The notes under the pieces are model-generated. The model did no database searches. It was not told the origin of the DNA and saw nothing but the letters and a program-made list of their open reading frames with translations. The position numbers were made by a program, and so were the translations under genes. A stretch of 64,000 bases of DNA from Bacteroidaceae bacterium (GTDB lineage Bacteria > Bacteroidota > Bacteroidia > Bacteroidales > Bacteroidaceae): assembly GCA_017541025.1 (NCBI GenBank), contig JAFXZY010000077.1:1-64000 (forward strand), written 5' to 3'. Each line of letters opens with the position of its first letter. Position 1 is the first letter of the stretch. Below, piece by piece: positions 47,936 through 57,821 of this stretch.

Positions 47936-50068
47936 TTACCAAATGTCTTCTGGCTCAGCAGGATTATCGTAAACCTCCTTTGCGCAATACTCCAGATAAT
48001 CCATGTAGAAATAGTGCGTAGGATTGTCCAACACCGTCTTGAACTTAATGTAATAGGTTACATTCGGATCCATTGTCTGACGGAGCATGATTCGGCGCAA
48101 GCAGATATTAGATGCACGCATCATGGTGGAACCGCCAGGACCACCAGCTACATATTGCTGACATCCCTTCATGAAGTCGTTGTTACGCATACGCTTGTCA
48201 ACTTCGGCATTGTAGTCGTCATCATTTCTGTCATCATCGTAACCAATATCGCTGGGGATATTACCCTTACGGGTCTGCAGGTAATAAGCACCTTGACGTA
48301 AGTCCATAGGAATACCCATAGCAGCCAACTTGTTAACATCGCTTCCCCAATAGAACTGGGCCATACCACGTTGTACACCACCACACTGCTGGCCAAAACG
48401 CAACTCGTAGGTTCCACGTACAGGAACAGGAGGAAGCTTCATGGTAACCTCGTAAAGACCACGAATAGTCATCTCGTCGCCCTGCATATTAGCCCAACCG
48501 TTATTACGTCCCGTCCAATAAGCAAATACAGTCTCCTTCTCGATAGTTACATCGTTCAGATACTGATAGCCAAGCTCAGCATCGGTGGGGATTAAAACAT
48601 TCTTGTGACGATCGTCGGTAAGTTTGGACATTCGAATGTCGTTATTCATAAATTCGGGCCACATAGCGGTAACATTCCAGCGGATACGGCTGCGCATCAT
48701 CTGGTTGCGTGTATTGTCGCTATAATAGAGAAGCTCGTCAATAGGGTAGATAATACCGTTACGAACGTTGTTCTCGCCCTGAAGATTTGGTTCGCCAATC
48801 TTGATGCCCACATTCTTGGGGTCGCAAGAATTCTCATGATAATCACCGCGGCGTCCGTTGTTAAGGTTGGGGAATCGGTTCAGGTAAACTCCATTACTTT
48901 CCTTACTCTCGAAGGTCTTCAGCAAACGACGCTTACCCATAGTGGTGTAGAACTCAAAGATGGCAACGGTGGGCACATTGGTATTGGTGTTGTAGCCTTT
49001 CTCGTTGTAATGGTTCACCAGACGGTCTGTTGACAGACGCATGGGTAGCATGTGATAGGTAACAAACTGATTCAGCAAGTTATCTTCGCTCTTATAATCC
49101 TTATCACGCTTAGCATCGGGGTAGATACCCAGATTGTCAATGTAGTCATAAACATCATCTATAGAAATCTCTTCTATAGCCTTTCCCAATGTCTGAGACC
49201 AGAATTCGTCTGTCTCGGCAAAGATGGTAAAGCCATAATAACGGTGCTCAGGTGTGTAGAAGGTAATATTTCCTTCACCGTCATCACGAGTAACTGACTG
49301 CGTGATAGCCTCCGTCTGATACTTATGCTCATAGACATCGTCCTTTACCTTATCAAGGGAATCAATATAACCGCAAGCCATAATCAGTTTTGCCATTACT
49401 GCATAGCCTCCCTTATTGGAATCTATCATGTTTTTCAACAATGAAGCCATAGAATCTCCACTGGGTGCAACCACTTGATGTACACAATGAATAACACCGT
49501 TGATAGACAAGATATCACGATTCAGACGGTCAATCATACAGTCATTTATAAGAATGCTGTCAGGGTCCTCGGTTTGCAGAACTACCAGCTTTCTGTCGTT
49601 CATGTTGGGAACCTCAATTTCTGCAGCAGAACCTATAGCGGTAGTTGGGAGAGCACTGATTTCGAAGGTACCGTTATCATCTCCACCATCAATAATACTG
49701 TTGTAAACGATAACCTTACGGATAGAGTCCAATTTTTTCTCATCAGTAAATGACTCCCATGTGGGCTCTGAAATCACCCCTTTACTTACCAACGAATCCA
49801 AGTAAAGCTGGATGGCATCGTTTGTAGGCGCAAAAACAGTATAATTTCCGCGTGCCGACAAAAGTTGGTAAACGGTTGTCTTAGATACACTACTAACGGG
49901 AACCTGCTTCAGCAACTCTACATACTGGCTGTACTGCTCATGTTTAGAGAGATAACCAGAAATAATCTCTTCTTTAAATACGTATCGTCGAGAGGTATCA
50001 ACATCCTCTGAACAACTGGCCATAAACAAGGAAAACATGGCCAACACGTAAAACGCGATTTTTTTCAT
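47936..50068 (-). CDS. Fasciclin (FAS1) domain lipoprotein
   Basis: The 710-residue protein has a lipoprotein signal (MASC lipobox near residue 18), then a FAS1 domain from about residue 36 (VSKTTVYQLLSARGNYTVFAPTND, given in part; the conserved FAPTNDA motif) and a second FAS1-like region with a late VIHCVHQVV. FAS1 domains mediate adhesion and glycan or matrix contacts. A long C-terminal part without known motifs includes FYWGSDVNKLAAMGIPMDL and ends EPEDIW. Bacteroidetes FAS1 lipoproteins often belong to glycan-uptake or surface modules. The ATG at 50068 is chosen for the lipobox and lies 44 bases after a promoter box. Confidence 0.85.
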   Translation of the reverse strand: MKKIAFYVLAMFSLFMASCSEDVDTSRRYVFKEEIISGYLSKHEQYSQYVELLKQVPVSSVSKTTVYQLLSARGNYTVFAPTNDAIQLYLDSLVSKGVISEPTWESFTDEKKLDSIRKVIVYNSIIDGGDDNGTFEISALPTTAIGSAAEIEVPNMNDRKLVVLQTEDPDSILINDCMIDRLNRDILSINGVIHCVHQVVAPSGDSMASLLKNMIDSNKGGYAVMAKLIMACGYIDSLDKVKDDVYEHKYQTEAITQSVTRDDGEGNITFYTPEHRYYGFTIFAETDEFWSQTLGKAIEEISIDDVYDYIDNLGIYPDAKRDKDYKSEDNLLNQFVTYHMLPMRLSTDRLVNHYNEKGYNTNTNVPTVAIFEFYTTMGKRRLLKTFESKESNGVYLNRFPNLNNGRRGDYHENSCDPKNVGIKIGEPNLQGENNVRNGIIYPIDELLYYSDNTRNQMMRSRIRWNVTAMWPEFMNNDIRMSKLTDDRHKNVLIPTDAELGYQYLNDVTIEKETVFAYWTGRNNGWANMQGDEMTIRGLYEVTMKLPPVPVRGTYELRFGQQCGGVQRGMAQFYWGSDVNKLAAMGIPMDLRQGAYYLQTRKGNIPSDIGYDDDRNDDDYNAEVDKRMRNNDFMKGCQQYVAGGPGGSTMMRASNICLRRIMLRQTMDPNVTYYIKFKTVLDNPTHYFYMDYLEYCAKEVYDNPAEPEDIW

Positions 50069-50111
50069 TGTATAATAGTTCAAGTTTTTGTAAATATTAA
50101 CAAATAATCGA

Positions 50112-50143
50112 CAAATATAGCTTTTTTGAGCATTCGCTCCAAA
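50112..50143 (-). promoter_or_regulatory. Promoter of the fasciclin gene
   Basis: Minus strand TTTG (50140-50143), 20 bases, TATATTTG (50112-50119). Confidence 0.75.
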
Positions 50144-50178
50144 TAAAAATAGATTTTCTTGCAAAAAAAGTATCATTT

Positions 50179-53100
50179 TTATTGTATAATCAGCCAATTT
50201 GATGTGGTAAACGACTGGAACTCGGGTGCATAAAGGCACTTTATGATAGTGGAACCCGTCTGATAATTACCTGAGCGAGAAATCAGCCAGTCTTCCTCGA
50301 TTACATAAGTGCCCTTTGGCATACGGTCGAAGTAATATTCCGTGCGGTCATCACGTATCTGTCTGTAGTATCCCAGTCCGTTCTGATAACGGTAACCCGA
50401 CAGGCTGGCATCAGGTTCGGCGGCTGCAGAACGGGGAGACGTCAGCTGCACAAACTCGTAGTCGCGGTCGGCAGTAATGGTATAGCGCACATGCAGGCGG
50501 TCACCGACCTTTGGCTGTTCCGTTGACACATCTCTGCGAATATGGAACCCTTGCCAACTGGCCCTTACACTATCCAAGGGCATCTGATAGGTTGCATAGA
50601 CAGCTCCCCACGAGAGTCCCTTCTCATTTTTCTCCACCCTTAACTCCTTGGGGACAGATACTGTAAGGCTATCACGCAGATAACCTACCGAGGTATGAGG
50701 CGTTACAAAAGTATGTGTCTTCTGTCCTTCGCGCAACTTCAGCACATCGCTGTTACCCTTTTCAAGTGGCTGCGAACCATCCAGCAACAAAGCATAGACA
50801 GCATTAACGGTCTTAACAGGCTCATCCCACTGCTGGGTACGCTTCTGCTGCAAGAGCCACTCGGTCATACCATTCAGCAACTGCTGCTCCTGAGGTTTCA
50901 CCTCTTGGAAAGCTTCCATCACCTGAACATGCGTCTGCACCTTGCGATTGATGCTGGTAAAGCTGCCGCTTATATAAGAGATGTAGTAGCCATCAGGGTG
51001 AGTAAGTTTCTTGTCCAGTCCCTCCAGATACCTTTCGGCCAACTTATCCTTGCCGTTCCGTTTCAGCACGATGGCAGCAAGGGCAGCTTCTTCAATGGTA
51101 TATTCTCTTCCTTCAGCAGGCTGGAGAAGTTCAATAAGCAGTTTCTGGTCTTTGCGTTGCTCGTCCGTCAGTATATTATCAACCAGGCTTTGTATATAAA
51201 GGTAACGGAGTCCGTGATAGGTTATCTGCTTGTCTTTCTTATTCTTCACATCCTTCAGTTGCTTGCGAACATCTTTAGCCAAATAATCCATAGCGCGCTT
51301 AAGCATACGGTCGGCCACAACGGTTGCAGCATCGGAAGCTACGCCGACATGACGCAAACGGGCCAGCTGATAGGCAACCTCAACAGTAAGATAGTTATTG
51401 GAGCCCATACCGGGGAACCACATAAAGCCGCCGTCAGCACGCTGAAGTGCAGAAAGGCTGGAGAGTAAAGACATACGGTAATCAAGGGAAATCATACCAT
51501 CGTAATGCAAGGAATCCACCAATGCATCGGCATCGGGCACATGACGCAAGATATGCTGTGCCATACTGGTAGCATAGTAAGCTGCTGAGGTACAGAGCAC
51601 ACACTTGCAATGAGGAGTGAACAATGAGGGCAAAGCCTTCAGGGCCAACCACGCAGGACGAGCCGTATATTCAACCACCATATTCCGGTTGGTGGCGCTG
51701 GGATGATTATGGGCAAAAAGGCTCTCCAAGTTAAACTTCGACGTGCCTTTTCCGCTAACAAAGAAGGCGCGCGTTTCTGTAACATCCTCAAGGTCGGAGA
51801 GGATAGGGAGCTGACGCTGCTCGCCGTCTGAGTAATCCGTTCCCTCAGCTACCCATTTAATCAACAGGGCGGTATTATCTCTTACAGAGCCGACGGGGAA
51901 GGTATAAACCGTATCTCCGCTTGCTTCCAGACGGAACTGAACGGGGAAGCGGGCAAGCACCTTCTCTGTTTCGGCATCCATGATGACACAATTAGCCTTA
52001 CCCTGCTGCAGACGTTCAGACATATTGCGGATGCTGGCCGTGAAGGTTGCCTCATCGCCGCTGCGCAGGAAACGGGGCAGGTACAGTTCGGCCATCAGTT
52101 CCTTCTGTGCCACAATGGTCTCGTCTATCTGAGCGGTATATAAATCCTTGTCATGGGCAAAGCCCGTCAGGTGCCAGCTGGTAAGACTCTCAGGCAACGT
52201 AAAGCTGATCTTCACCTCACCATTAGCATCCGTGCGGAGCGTAGGACGGAAGAAGGCCAACTCAGAGAAAGCATCCCTCTTGGTTCCTCGCACCTCTCCC
52301 TCAGCCAATTCTGGATCTTTTATATCCAGTCCTGCTATTTTCCCGTTTAATGCCTGATCTACCGATTCAAAGGCCAATCCCTCAACATTAGGGGCAGCAG
52401 CCAAGACCGCATCGGCAGAAACACTCCTGTTGGCTTTTGCCATTAAAGGCGGGAAGCGTTGGGCAGCACCAGCATATTCACGTGTTGGAATATTCAAACC
52501 GAAACGACCAGAACGACTCAGTGAGATATTTTTTGATGAAGACGGATCAAGAACAAAATCATGATTGAATTGGCTGAATTCCCAACTGTATTTTGCCTTA
52601 TAGCCAATCATCTTGAAATGGAAGTCAACATAATTATTATAAGGATACCAGCCTCCAAGATAATTTAATGATGATATCCTATGCATATAGTTCAACTCAA
52701 ACCCTATCTTATGCTTCAGTATTGCATCCAGCGAGGCATCGTACATACTGAGCAGCACATTTGCATTAGCAGGCTTGCCGTCGGGCTGGCGCAAAGACAA
52801 TCGCCATTCCTCCTGCTGCCCGGGACGAAGACGGTCTCGGAAGGTTTCCCAATGTTTGGCCAGTTCCTTCTTGGGCAAACCTAAATGAAGGTTGATTCTT
52901 TCCCCGCTAAAAGCTTTATTATTATATAAGTAGGCTTCTAACCTGACCCCATCTCCATATTCCTCTTTATAAGGTATATCCCAAACAAAGGCCGTATCGC
53001 TCAGACACATTAGGGTATCAAGCACAATCTTGTCATGATGAAGCATCGTGCAATACATCCATACATCCTTTAAGGGTGTTCCTATCTGCACCTTGGCAGG

Positions 53101-55566
53101 ACGACCGATAGCAAATGTATCACAAGGTGTGTACATGAACACATCCTCCTTACTAATCACACGTGTGTCGGCAAGAGAGAACAGTTCCGTCTGTTGTTCA
53201 TAACGGGCGGTATCTTTGCCGTTCACATACTCGGCAACCACCTTATATGTACCAGATGGCAATGTCTTCAACTCATCAGGTGTCACGGGCTTGTTGGCAG
53301 GAATCACCAATCGGGCTTTCTCTGTATCCTTACCCTCAAGGATACGACATACAATATCGCCATCCACCTTAGTGCCTGTGCTGGAATAAAGGCCGAATAT
53401 CCATGTACGAAGATTGTCTTTATCCTGACGTGCAAGAACATTGCCATTCAGCACATAAGGACGCGAACTCATTCTGACGGTGATATTACCATGTTCTGTT
53501 TCGCCTTGCTGACTAAGAACGTCAACATCAAGCGTTAGGCTGGCACCATAGCGGATGTCTTCCTGAATATAATTCAAAGGCAGCCCTACCTTAAACCGTC
53601 CCTCGGCATCGGTATAGAGTGTGTCTTTTAACACATAATCTATCGCATCTCCTCTCCAACCCCAGAATCCGGCATAGTAGCTGGTCTTACCCGTTACCCG
53701 GGCATTTACTACAGGTACACCGCTGTATGTAACTGCCTTACCCGTCAGGTGTATGCTGTCGGCAGGGAAAGATACAGCAGGTGCAGGATCCATCTCTACA
53801 GAGAATGTGGGACGCCTGTATTCCTCAACACGAACGCTGCTGTATGTACTGCCGACCCGAATCCTGTAATTACCGGGTGCAGCATCCTTAGGTAAGGAAA
53901 CGGAATCGCTGATAACACCAAACTCGTCGGTCTTTATCCAACGCTCTGCCAGCGTATTTCCCTTTCTGTCCGAGAAGGTGAATTTATATTCCTCTCCTGC
54001 AATAACAGCGGTTTCCTTGCCTTTCTGATGAAATGCGACGCCACCAATGTAAACGGTCTGACCTGGTCGGTATATACTCCGGTCTGTGTAGATGCGCAGT
54101 TGTTCCACCTCATTTTCTTCGGGGTCATAGACAAAGTAATTCCTTCTTAGCAATGCCATAGTAGAAAAACGGTCATCGCCCTTGCTTATGCCTACCCAGA
54201 TTTCATCTCTTGAGATTGGAGCATCAAAGGTCACCTTTCCGAGTTCGTCGGTAATATACTCCGTATAGGACTTTCTGGTTTTGACATTTTGCTCAAGCAT
54301 TACCTTGACAGAGACTCCTTGCTCAGGTTTCCCGCTTTTACCATCAACTACTACAATCTGTGTCTGTTTATTGGGCAATCCAATCCTAAGCGCACGTAAC
54401 TTAGAAACATTGAAACGACAAAACTTTCGCTTTTCTTCATCATCTTTGTTGATACGACCCTTATTGATTGGTTCTATGACCATTCCATAATATCCGAAAT
54501 CGGAAGGTGCTTGCATACGCAAAGTATCCTTCCAGGTCTCAAAATCGGAATGTGGAGCGAAAGTAAAGATTTGCTTCTTCACTTGCTTGCCAACGCGTAA
54601 TACATGAGCAAAAACCCCATTCCAGTCTTCATCCTCGTCTTCTGAGAAATCATCAGGAAGCCGGTAGGTAATCAGCCTTACCCCACGCATATTCCTTCCG
54701 CTTTCTACCTCAACCTCAATCTCCTCTCCAGGATACATGCAGTTGGGTATGGCACAGATCAGGAGAGGATTCTTCAATTCCTCTATCTCGTTCTTGATTC
54801 GGTTTGATTTTGGATATAGCTTCAGGCCTTCTTCCAAAATTTGGAGTTTCTCTTCGTCCTTGGCCTTTAAGTCTGAAAGCTTGCAATACACTTCATCGCA
54901 GAAAGGCAGATTATGATACTCCGTCTTAAGTTGCAAGAGGTATTTCTCCTTTACATCATGTTTCCACACTCCATCAAGCGAGTCCATACACAGGCGGAAG
55001 GCTCCTTCTCTTAATCCTTGATTCTCATAGAACCGGATAAGCGTAGCATAAGGCAACAGGGCATTGGATTTATTACGATTCTCATATCTGAAATCCCCTC
55101 GCATTGCATGGAATACAACAGCAAGCATACTGCTATTGTACAACTTCTCGTCCTCACCTCTCTTCACGAGTGGAAGCCAATCCGTGGTAGGCGCGTTGTG
55201 TAGGAGTTCCAGATCCTGCAGCGCATAGTTATACAAGTTTATTGCGTGCTGCAGATACTCCTCCCGGCCCCATTCTGCTATGCTGTCCGGATGACTTTCC
55301 GTTTCCCTTTTCCTGCTCTGCCCCAAATATGCATTTTGCATCAGTATATGGGCAAGGGTAGCACTATAGATGGCCTTGGCAGCAGAATCCTTCTGTTCCT
55401 TGATTTCATGCTTCAACAGCAAGACATCCGAGAAGAAAGAGTCCGGAACCAAGTCTTCACGTTCCCTACACTCTGTGAGCAGGGATACCAACTTCTTGGC
55501 AGGTGTTTCTTTACCTGCCCAAGCCATTACCGGCAAAAAGAAAAGAATAAACAGAATGCGGCGCAT
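50179..55566 (-). CDS. Alpha-2-macroglobulin-like protein lacking a recognisable thioester motif
   Basis: The 1795-residue secreted protein (signal peptide to WAG, about residue 17) has MG2-type domains (DRSIYRPGQTVYIGGVAFH near residue 500), bait and alpha-2-macroglobulin domains (KREAFSELAFFRP-like text, here TKRDAFSELAFFRPTLRTD; SLTSWHLTGFAHDKD) and a late alpha-helical ring (LQRADGGFMWFPGMGSNNYLT). Bacterial relatives trap or protect against proteases. The expected thioester CxEQ site reads HCKCVLCTSAAYY near residues 1315-1325, with the preceding bases forming three heptamer units (51609-51629). A short SusC-plug-like motif (VDQALNGKIAGLDI) lies near residues 1063-1076. It follows no visible promoter; the fasciclin gene lies downstream. 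Confidence 0.82.
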   Translation of the reverse strand: MRRILFILFFLPVMAWAGKETPAKKLVSLLTECREREDLVPDSFFSDVLLLKHEIKEQKDSAAKAIYSATLAHILMQNAYLGQSRKRETESHPDSIAEWGREEYLQHAINLYNYALQDLELLHNAPTTDWLPLVKRGEDEKLYNSSMLAVVFHAMRGDFRYENRNKSNALLPYATLIRFYENQGLREGAFRLCMDSLDGVWKHDVKEKYLLQLKTEYHNLPFCDEVYCKLSDLKAKDEEKLQILEEGLKLYPKSNRIKNEIEELKNPLLICAIPNCMYPGEEIEVEVESGRNMRGVRLITYRLPDDFSEDEDEDWNGVFAHVLRVGKQVKKQIFTFAPHSDFETWKDTLRMQAPSDFGYYGMVIEPINKGRINKDDEEKRKFCRFNVSKLRALRIGLPNKQTQIVVVDGKSGKPEQGVSVKVMLEQNVKTRKSYTEYITDELGKVTFDAPISRDEIWVGISKGDDRFSTMALLRRNYFVYDPEENEVEQLRIYTDRSIYRPGQTVYIGGVAFHQKGKETAVIAGEEYKFTFSDRKGNTLAERWIKTDEFGVISDSVSLPKDAAPGNYRIRVGSTYSSVRVEEYRRPTFSVEMDPAPAVSFPADSIHLTGKAVTYSGVPVVNARVTGKTSYYAGFWGWRGDAIDYVLKDTLYTDAEGRFKVGLPLNYIQEDIRYGASLTLDVDVLSQQGETEHGNITVRMSSRPYVLNGNVLARQDKDNLRTWIFGLYSSTGTKVDGDIVCRILEGKDTEKARLVIPANKPVTPDELKTLPSGTYKVVAEYVNGKDTARYEQQTELFSLADTRVISKEDVFMYTPCDTFAIGRPAKVQIGTPLKDVWMYCTMLHHDKIVLDTLMCLSDTAFVWDIPYKEEYGDGVRLEAYLYNNKAFSGERINLHLGLPKKELAKHWETFRDRLRPGQQEEWRLSLRQPDGKPANANVLLSMYDASLDAILKHKIGFELNYMHRISSLNYLGGWYPYNNYVDFHFKMIGYKAKYSWEFSQFNHDFVLDPSSSKNISLSRSGRFGLNIPTREYAGAAQRFPPLMAKANRSVSADAVLAAAPNVEGLAFESVDQALNGKIAGLDIKDPELAEGEVRGTKRDAFSELAFFRPTLRTDANGEVKISFTLPESLTSWHLTGFAHDKDLYTAQIDETIVAQKELMAELYLPRFLRSGDEATFTASIRNMSERLQQGKANCVIMDAETEKVLARFPVQFRLEASGDTVYTFPVGSVRDNTALLIKWVAEGTDYSDGEQRQLPILSDLEDVTETRAFFVSGKGTSKFNLESLFAHNHPSATNRNMVVEYTARPAWLALKALPSLFTPHCKCVLCTSAAYYATSMAQHILRHVPDADALVDSLHYDGMISLDYRMSLLSSLSALQRADGGFMWFPGMGSNNYLTVEVAYQLARLRHVGVASDAATVVADRMLKRAMDYLAKDVRKQLKDVKNKKDKQITYHGLRYLYIQSLVDNILTDEQRKDQKLLIELLQPAEGREYTIEEAALAAIVLKRNGKDKLAERYLEGLDKKLTHPDGYYISYISGSFTSINRKVQTHVQVMEAFQEVKPQEQQLLNGMTEWLLQQKRTQQWDEPVKTVNAVYALLLDGSQPLEKGNSDVLKLREGQKTHTFVTPHTSVGYLRDSLTVSVPKELRVEKNEKGLSWGAVYATYQMPLDSVRASWQGFHIRRDVSTEQPKVGDRLHVRYTITADRDYEFVQLTSPRSAAAEPDASLSGYRYQNGLGYYRQIRDDRTEYYFDRMPKGTYVIEEDWLISRSGNYQTGSTIIKCLYAPEFQSFTTSNWLIIQ
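51609..51629. repeat. Three heptamers at the thioester position of the macroglobulin gene
   Basis: AATGAGG, AGTGAAC, AATGAGG on the plus strand; in the coding sense they encode SLFTPHC. Short, so less secure than the other arrays. Confidence 0.6.
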
Positions 55567-55572
55567 GATTAT

Positions 55573-55607
55573 AGGGATTAGGGAATAGGGAATAGGGAAT
55601 AGGGATT
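55573..55607. repeat. Heptamer array, unit AGGGAAT
   Basis: Five units: AGGGATT, three AGGGAAT, AGGGATT. It is the left arm of an inverted pair with 55649-55675. Confidence 0.92.
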
Positions 55608-55648
55608 AGAGGGGAAGGAAAAACAAGGTATCTACTCAAAACACACCT

Positions 55649-55675
55649 ATTCCCTATTCTCTAATCCCTAATCCA
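55649..55675. repeat. Inverted heptamer array, unit ATTCCCT
   Basis: ATTCCCT, ATTCTCT, AATCCCT and AATCC face the array at 55573-55607; together they could form a long stem in RNA of either strand between the GH97 and macroglobulin genes. Confidence 0.9.
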
Positions 55676-55676
55676 A

Positions 55677-57620
55677 TTATTCTATCACAGCAGCAAAGCC
55701 ACCGTTGCGAACCATCTTAATATGGAGTTTGGTACCCTTGGTTACAGAGGATTTCAGTTGACGGTAATCCATAGCCATACGGTCGGCATTCACTCCGTCA
55801 ACGAAAGAAGTCATCTGCAAGTTCTTTCCCTCAGGAAGAACATTCAGGGTAACATCCAGTTCACGTGGCTGGTCGTTGGTGATACCACCGATAAACCACT
55901 TCTGGCCCTTACGTTTGGCCATTACGATATACTCTCCAGCCTTAGCAGCCAACACACGAGTCTCATCCCAGTTCACAGGAACACTGGTCAGGAAGTCGCG
56001 GCAATCGGGCCACTGGTCATAACGGCAGGGATTATCCATCAGCATCTGCAAGTTGCTCTCGAAGAGCACGAAGACTGCCATATGGTATGCCTTGGTTCCG
56101 ACACCGGGGCAGATGGGACGGTCGCCACGATGAGCTTCGGGATGAGCGCAGAGCATAGAGCCGGGAGTATAATCCATAGGTCCTACCGCATTGCGCAGGA
56201 AGGGGAACCAGATACTGTTGTTAGGCGTACAATTGCCATTGTACTCCATACCGCGAACTCCCTCATAGGTCAGGATGTTGGGGTAACGGTATTCCAAACC
56301 GCTGGGATGGAAGGCTCCGTGGAAGTCAACCATGATATGATGCTTAGCTGCTTCCTTTGCCACACGGTCGTAGAAATCAATCATCCACTGGTCCTGACGG
56401 TCCATAAAGTCAATCTTGGTTCCTACGATTCCCCATTCCTCAAACTGCTTGAAGAGGCCCATGTTGTGCTCGACGGTCAACCAGGGAAGCCATACAAAAA
56501 CGCCCACATTCTTGGACTTCGCATAACGGAGTAACTCGGGCATATTAATATCAGGGTTCGTATGATAGGGGTCGCGGGTACTCAGTGCCCAGCCCTCATC
56601 CATAATTATATAGGGTACACCGTTGCGTGAAGCAAAATCAATAAAATACTTATAGGTATCCAGATTTATGCCACCCTTGAAGGTCACATCCTGTCCGTAT
56701 GGAATACCATTGAGCCAATCCCAGCAAGTCTGACCGGGCTTAATCCAACTGGTATCCTCAATCTGACATTTCTGAGCCAGACGCATGGGCATTGTGTTCT
56801 CTGCCAGTCGTCCGTCTTCCTGGGTAATCAGCATATAGCGCCAGGGGAAGGTACGTGTGCCGCTTGTCTTGGCTATATAATCAGCTTCTTTCAGAATGCG
56901 GTGGCTGCGGTCGCCCTGATCCTCATACTCTATGGGAGCTCTGGGTTGAGTGGCTGTAAGGCTGTTGTCGGCATTGCCCTTCAGGAAAAGACCGGGGTAG
57001 CTGACAAGATCGAACTCGCTGAGCAGAATCTTCTGGTTCTTACCCATGATGAGGACAGGAAGTTCAGACATCCTGTCTTCCTTCTTCCACTCGTTGCTCT
57101 TCACAATAGAATAGCTCTCCTCACAGCTTGTCTTAAAGCCGCCGGGCTGTTGCAGTACAAGATCGCAGTTATCGGCCAACTGGAAGACGGTGTTCTCCAA
57201 CATCACCTCAATCTCGCCAGGGAAAGAAGTTCTCATGCGGAAGGCCACACCATCGTTATACAGACGGAAATCTACAGCATAACCGCCCTTCATATCAAGG
57301 GTGAGCAGGGTATAGTTGTTCTCCACTTCACTGTACTTCAGCGGGAGAACAGGCTTTACAGTCTCATTGACTGTGCGGACACTCTTCTTTTTCAGAACCG
57401 GATTGGCACCCAATGTCTTGTCGGTGAGCTGCATACCAATGACGCTCTGCTTCAGCAGTGTCTCGTTGTGACTTACCACATCATAGTAAATACGGTCCGA
57501 GAGTGTTACGTTCACACTTACCTGCCCGTTAGGGCTCTGTGCAGTAATCACCTTCTGTGCATAACCTGAAAGGCATACCGCAACCATTAGGAAAACGGAA
57601 AAGAATCTTGTTGTTTTCAT
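55677..57620 (-). CDS. Glycoside hydrolase family 97 enzyme, retaining-type (copy 2)
   Basis: This secreted 647-residue enzyme has a signal peptide (to GYAQ, about residue 21), the GH97 N-terminal sandwich (QSPNGQVSVNVTLSDRIYYDV), a barrel (CWDWLNGIPYGQDVTFKGGI, GVPYIIMDEGWAL) and a C-terminal domain. GTKIDFMDRQDQ near residue 403 has Asp at the nucleophile site of the retaining alpha-galactosidase-type members, and MVDFHGAFHPSG follows as usual. The ATG at 57620 is chosen for the signal peptide; a longer frame to 57758 runs through a 12-mer array. It is similar in plan but not close in sequence to copy 1 and lies next to the macroglobulin gene. Confidence 0.88.
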   Translation of the reverse strand: MKTTRFFSVFLMVAVCLSGYAQKVITAQSPNGQVSVNVTLSDRIYYDVVSHNETLLKQSVIGMQLTDKTLGANPVLKKKSVRTVNETVKPVLPLKYSEVENNYTLLTLDMKGGYAVDFRLYNDGVAFRMRTSFPGEIEVMLENTVFQLADNCDLVLQQPGGFKTSCEESYSIVKSNEWKKEDRMSELPVLIMGKNQKILLSEFDLVSYPGLFLKGNADNSLTATQPRAPIEYEDQGDRSHRILKEADYIAKTSGTRTFPWRYMLITQEDGRLAENTMPMRLAQKCQIEDTSWIKPGQTCWDWLNGIPYGQDVTFKGGINLDTYKYFIDFASRNGVPYIIMDEGWALSTRDPYHTNPDINMPELLRYAKSKNVGVFVWLPWLTVEHNMGLFKQFEEWGIVGTKIDFMDRQDQWMIDFYDRVAKEAAKHHIMVDFHGAFHPSGLEYRYPNILTYEGVRGMEYNGNCTPNNSIWFPFLRNAVGPMDYTPGSMLCAHPEAHRGDRPICPGVGTKAYHMAVFVLFESNLQMLMDNPCRYDQWPDCRDFLTSVPVNWDETRVLAAKAGEYIVMAKRKGQKWFIGGITNDQPRELDVTLNVLPEGKNLQMTSFVDGVNADRMAMDYRQLKSSVTKGTKLHIKMVRNGGFAAVIE

Positions 57621-57641
57621 ATTATGGATAACTGAAGTTTC

Positions 57642-57677
57642 GGAAGTTAAAATGGAAGTTAAAATGGAAGTTAAAAA
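57642..57677. repeat. Twelve-base array, unit GGAAGTTAAAAT
   Basis: Three units in the leader of the GH97 gene, 22 bases before the ATG on the minus strand. The core GAAGTTAAA equals the unit at 41871-41917. Confidence 0.88.
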
Positions 57678-57720
57678 AGGACAATACCATATAGGCAGAC
57701 AGCATCCAACTCTATCGTCC

Positions 57721-57736
57721 AGCCAGCTTGCTGGCT
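57721..57736. repeat. Short palindrome AGCCAGC-TT-GCTGGCT
   Basis: A perfect 7-bp hairpin in the 200-base gap between ridA and the GH97 gene. It could be a weak terminator for the upstream operon, but no T-run follows. Confidence 0.55.
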
Positions 57737-57821
57737 TAAATTCCTGTGCGTTGCGCATAACTCCCTGTTTAACTTCATCTTATAACTCCAGAAACTTAAA
57801 TAAATAATTATTGATTAACTA

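Noticed and set aside
57621..57758. A 46-residue longer N-terminus of the second GH97 enzyme
   Set aside because: It translates the 12-mer array (SILTSILTS) and precedes a complete signal peptide.
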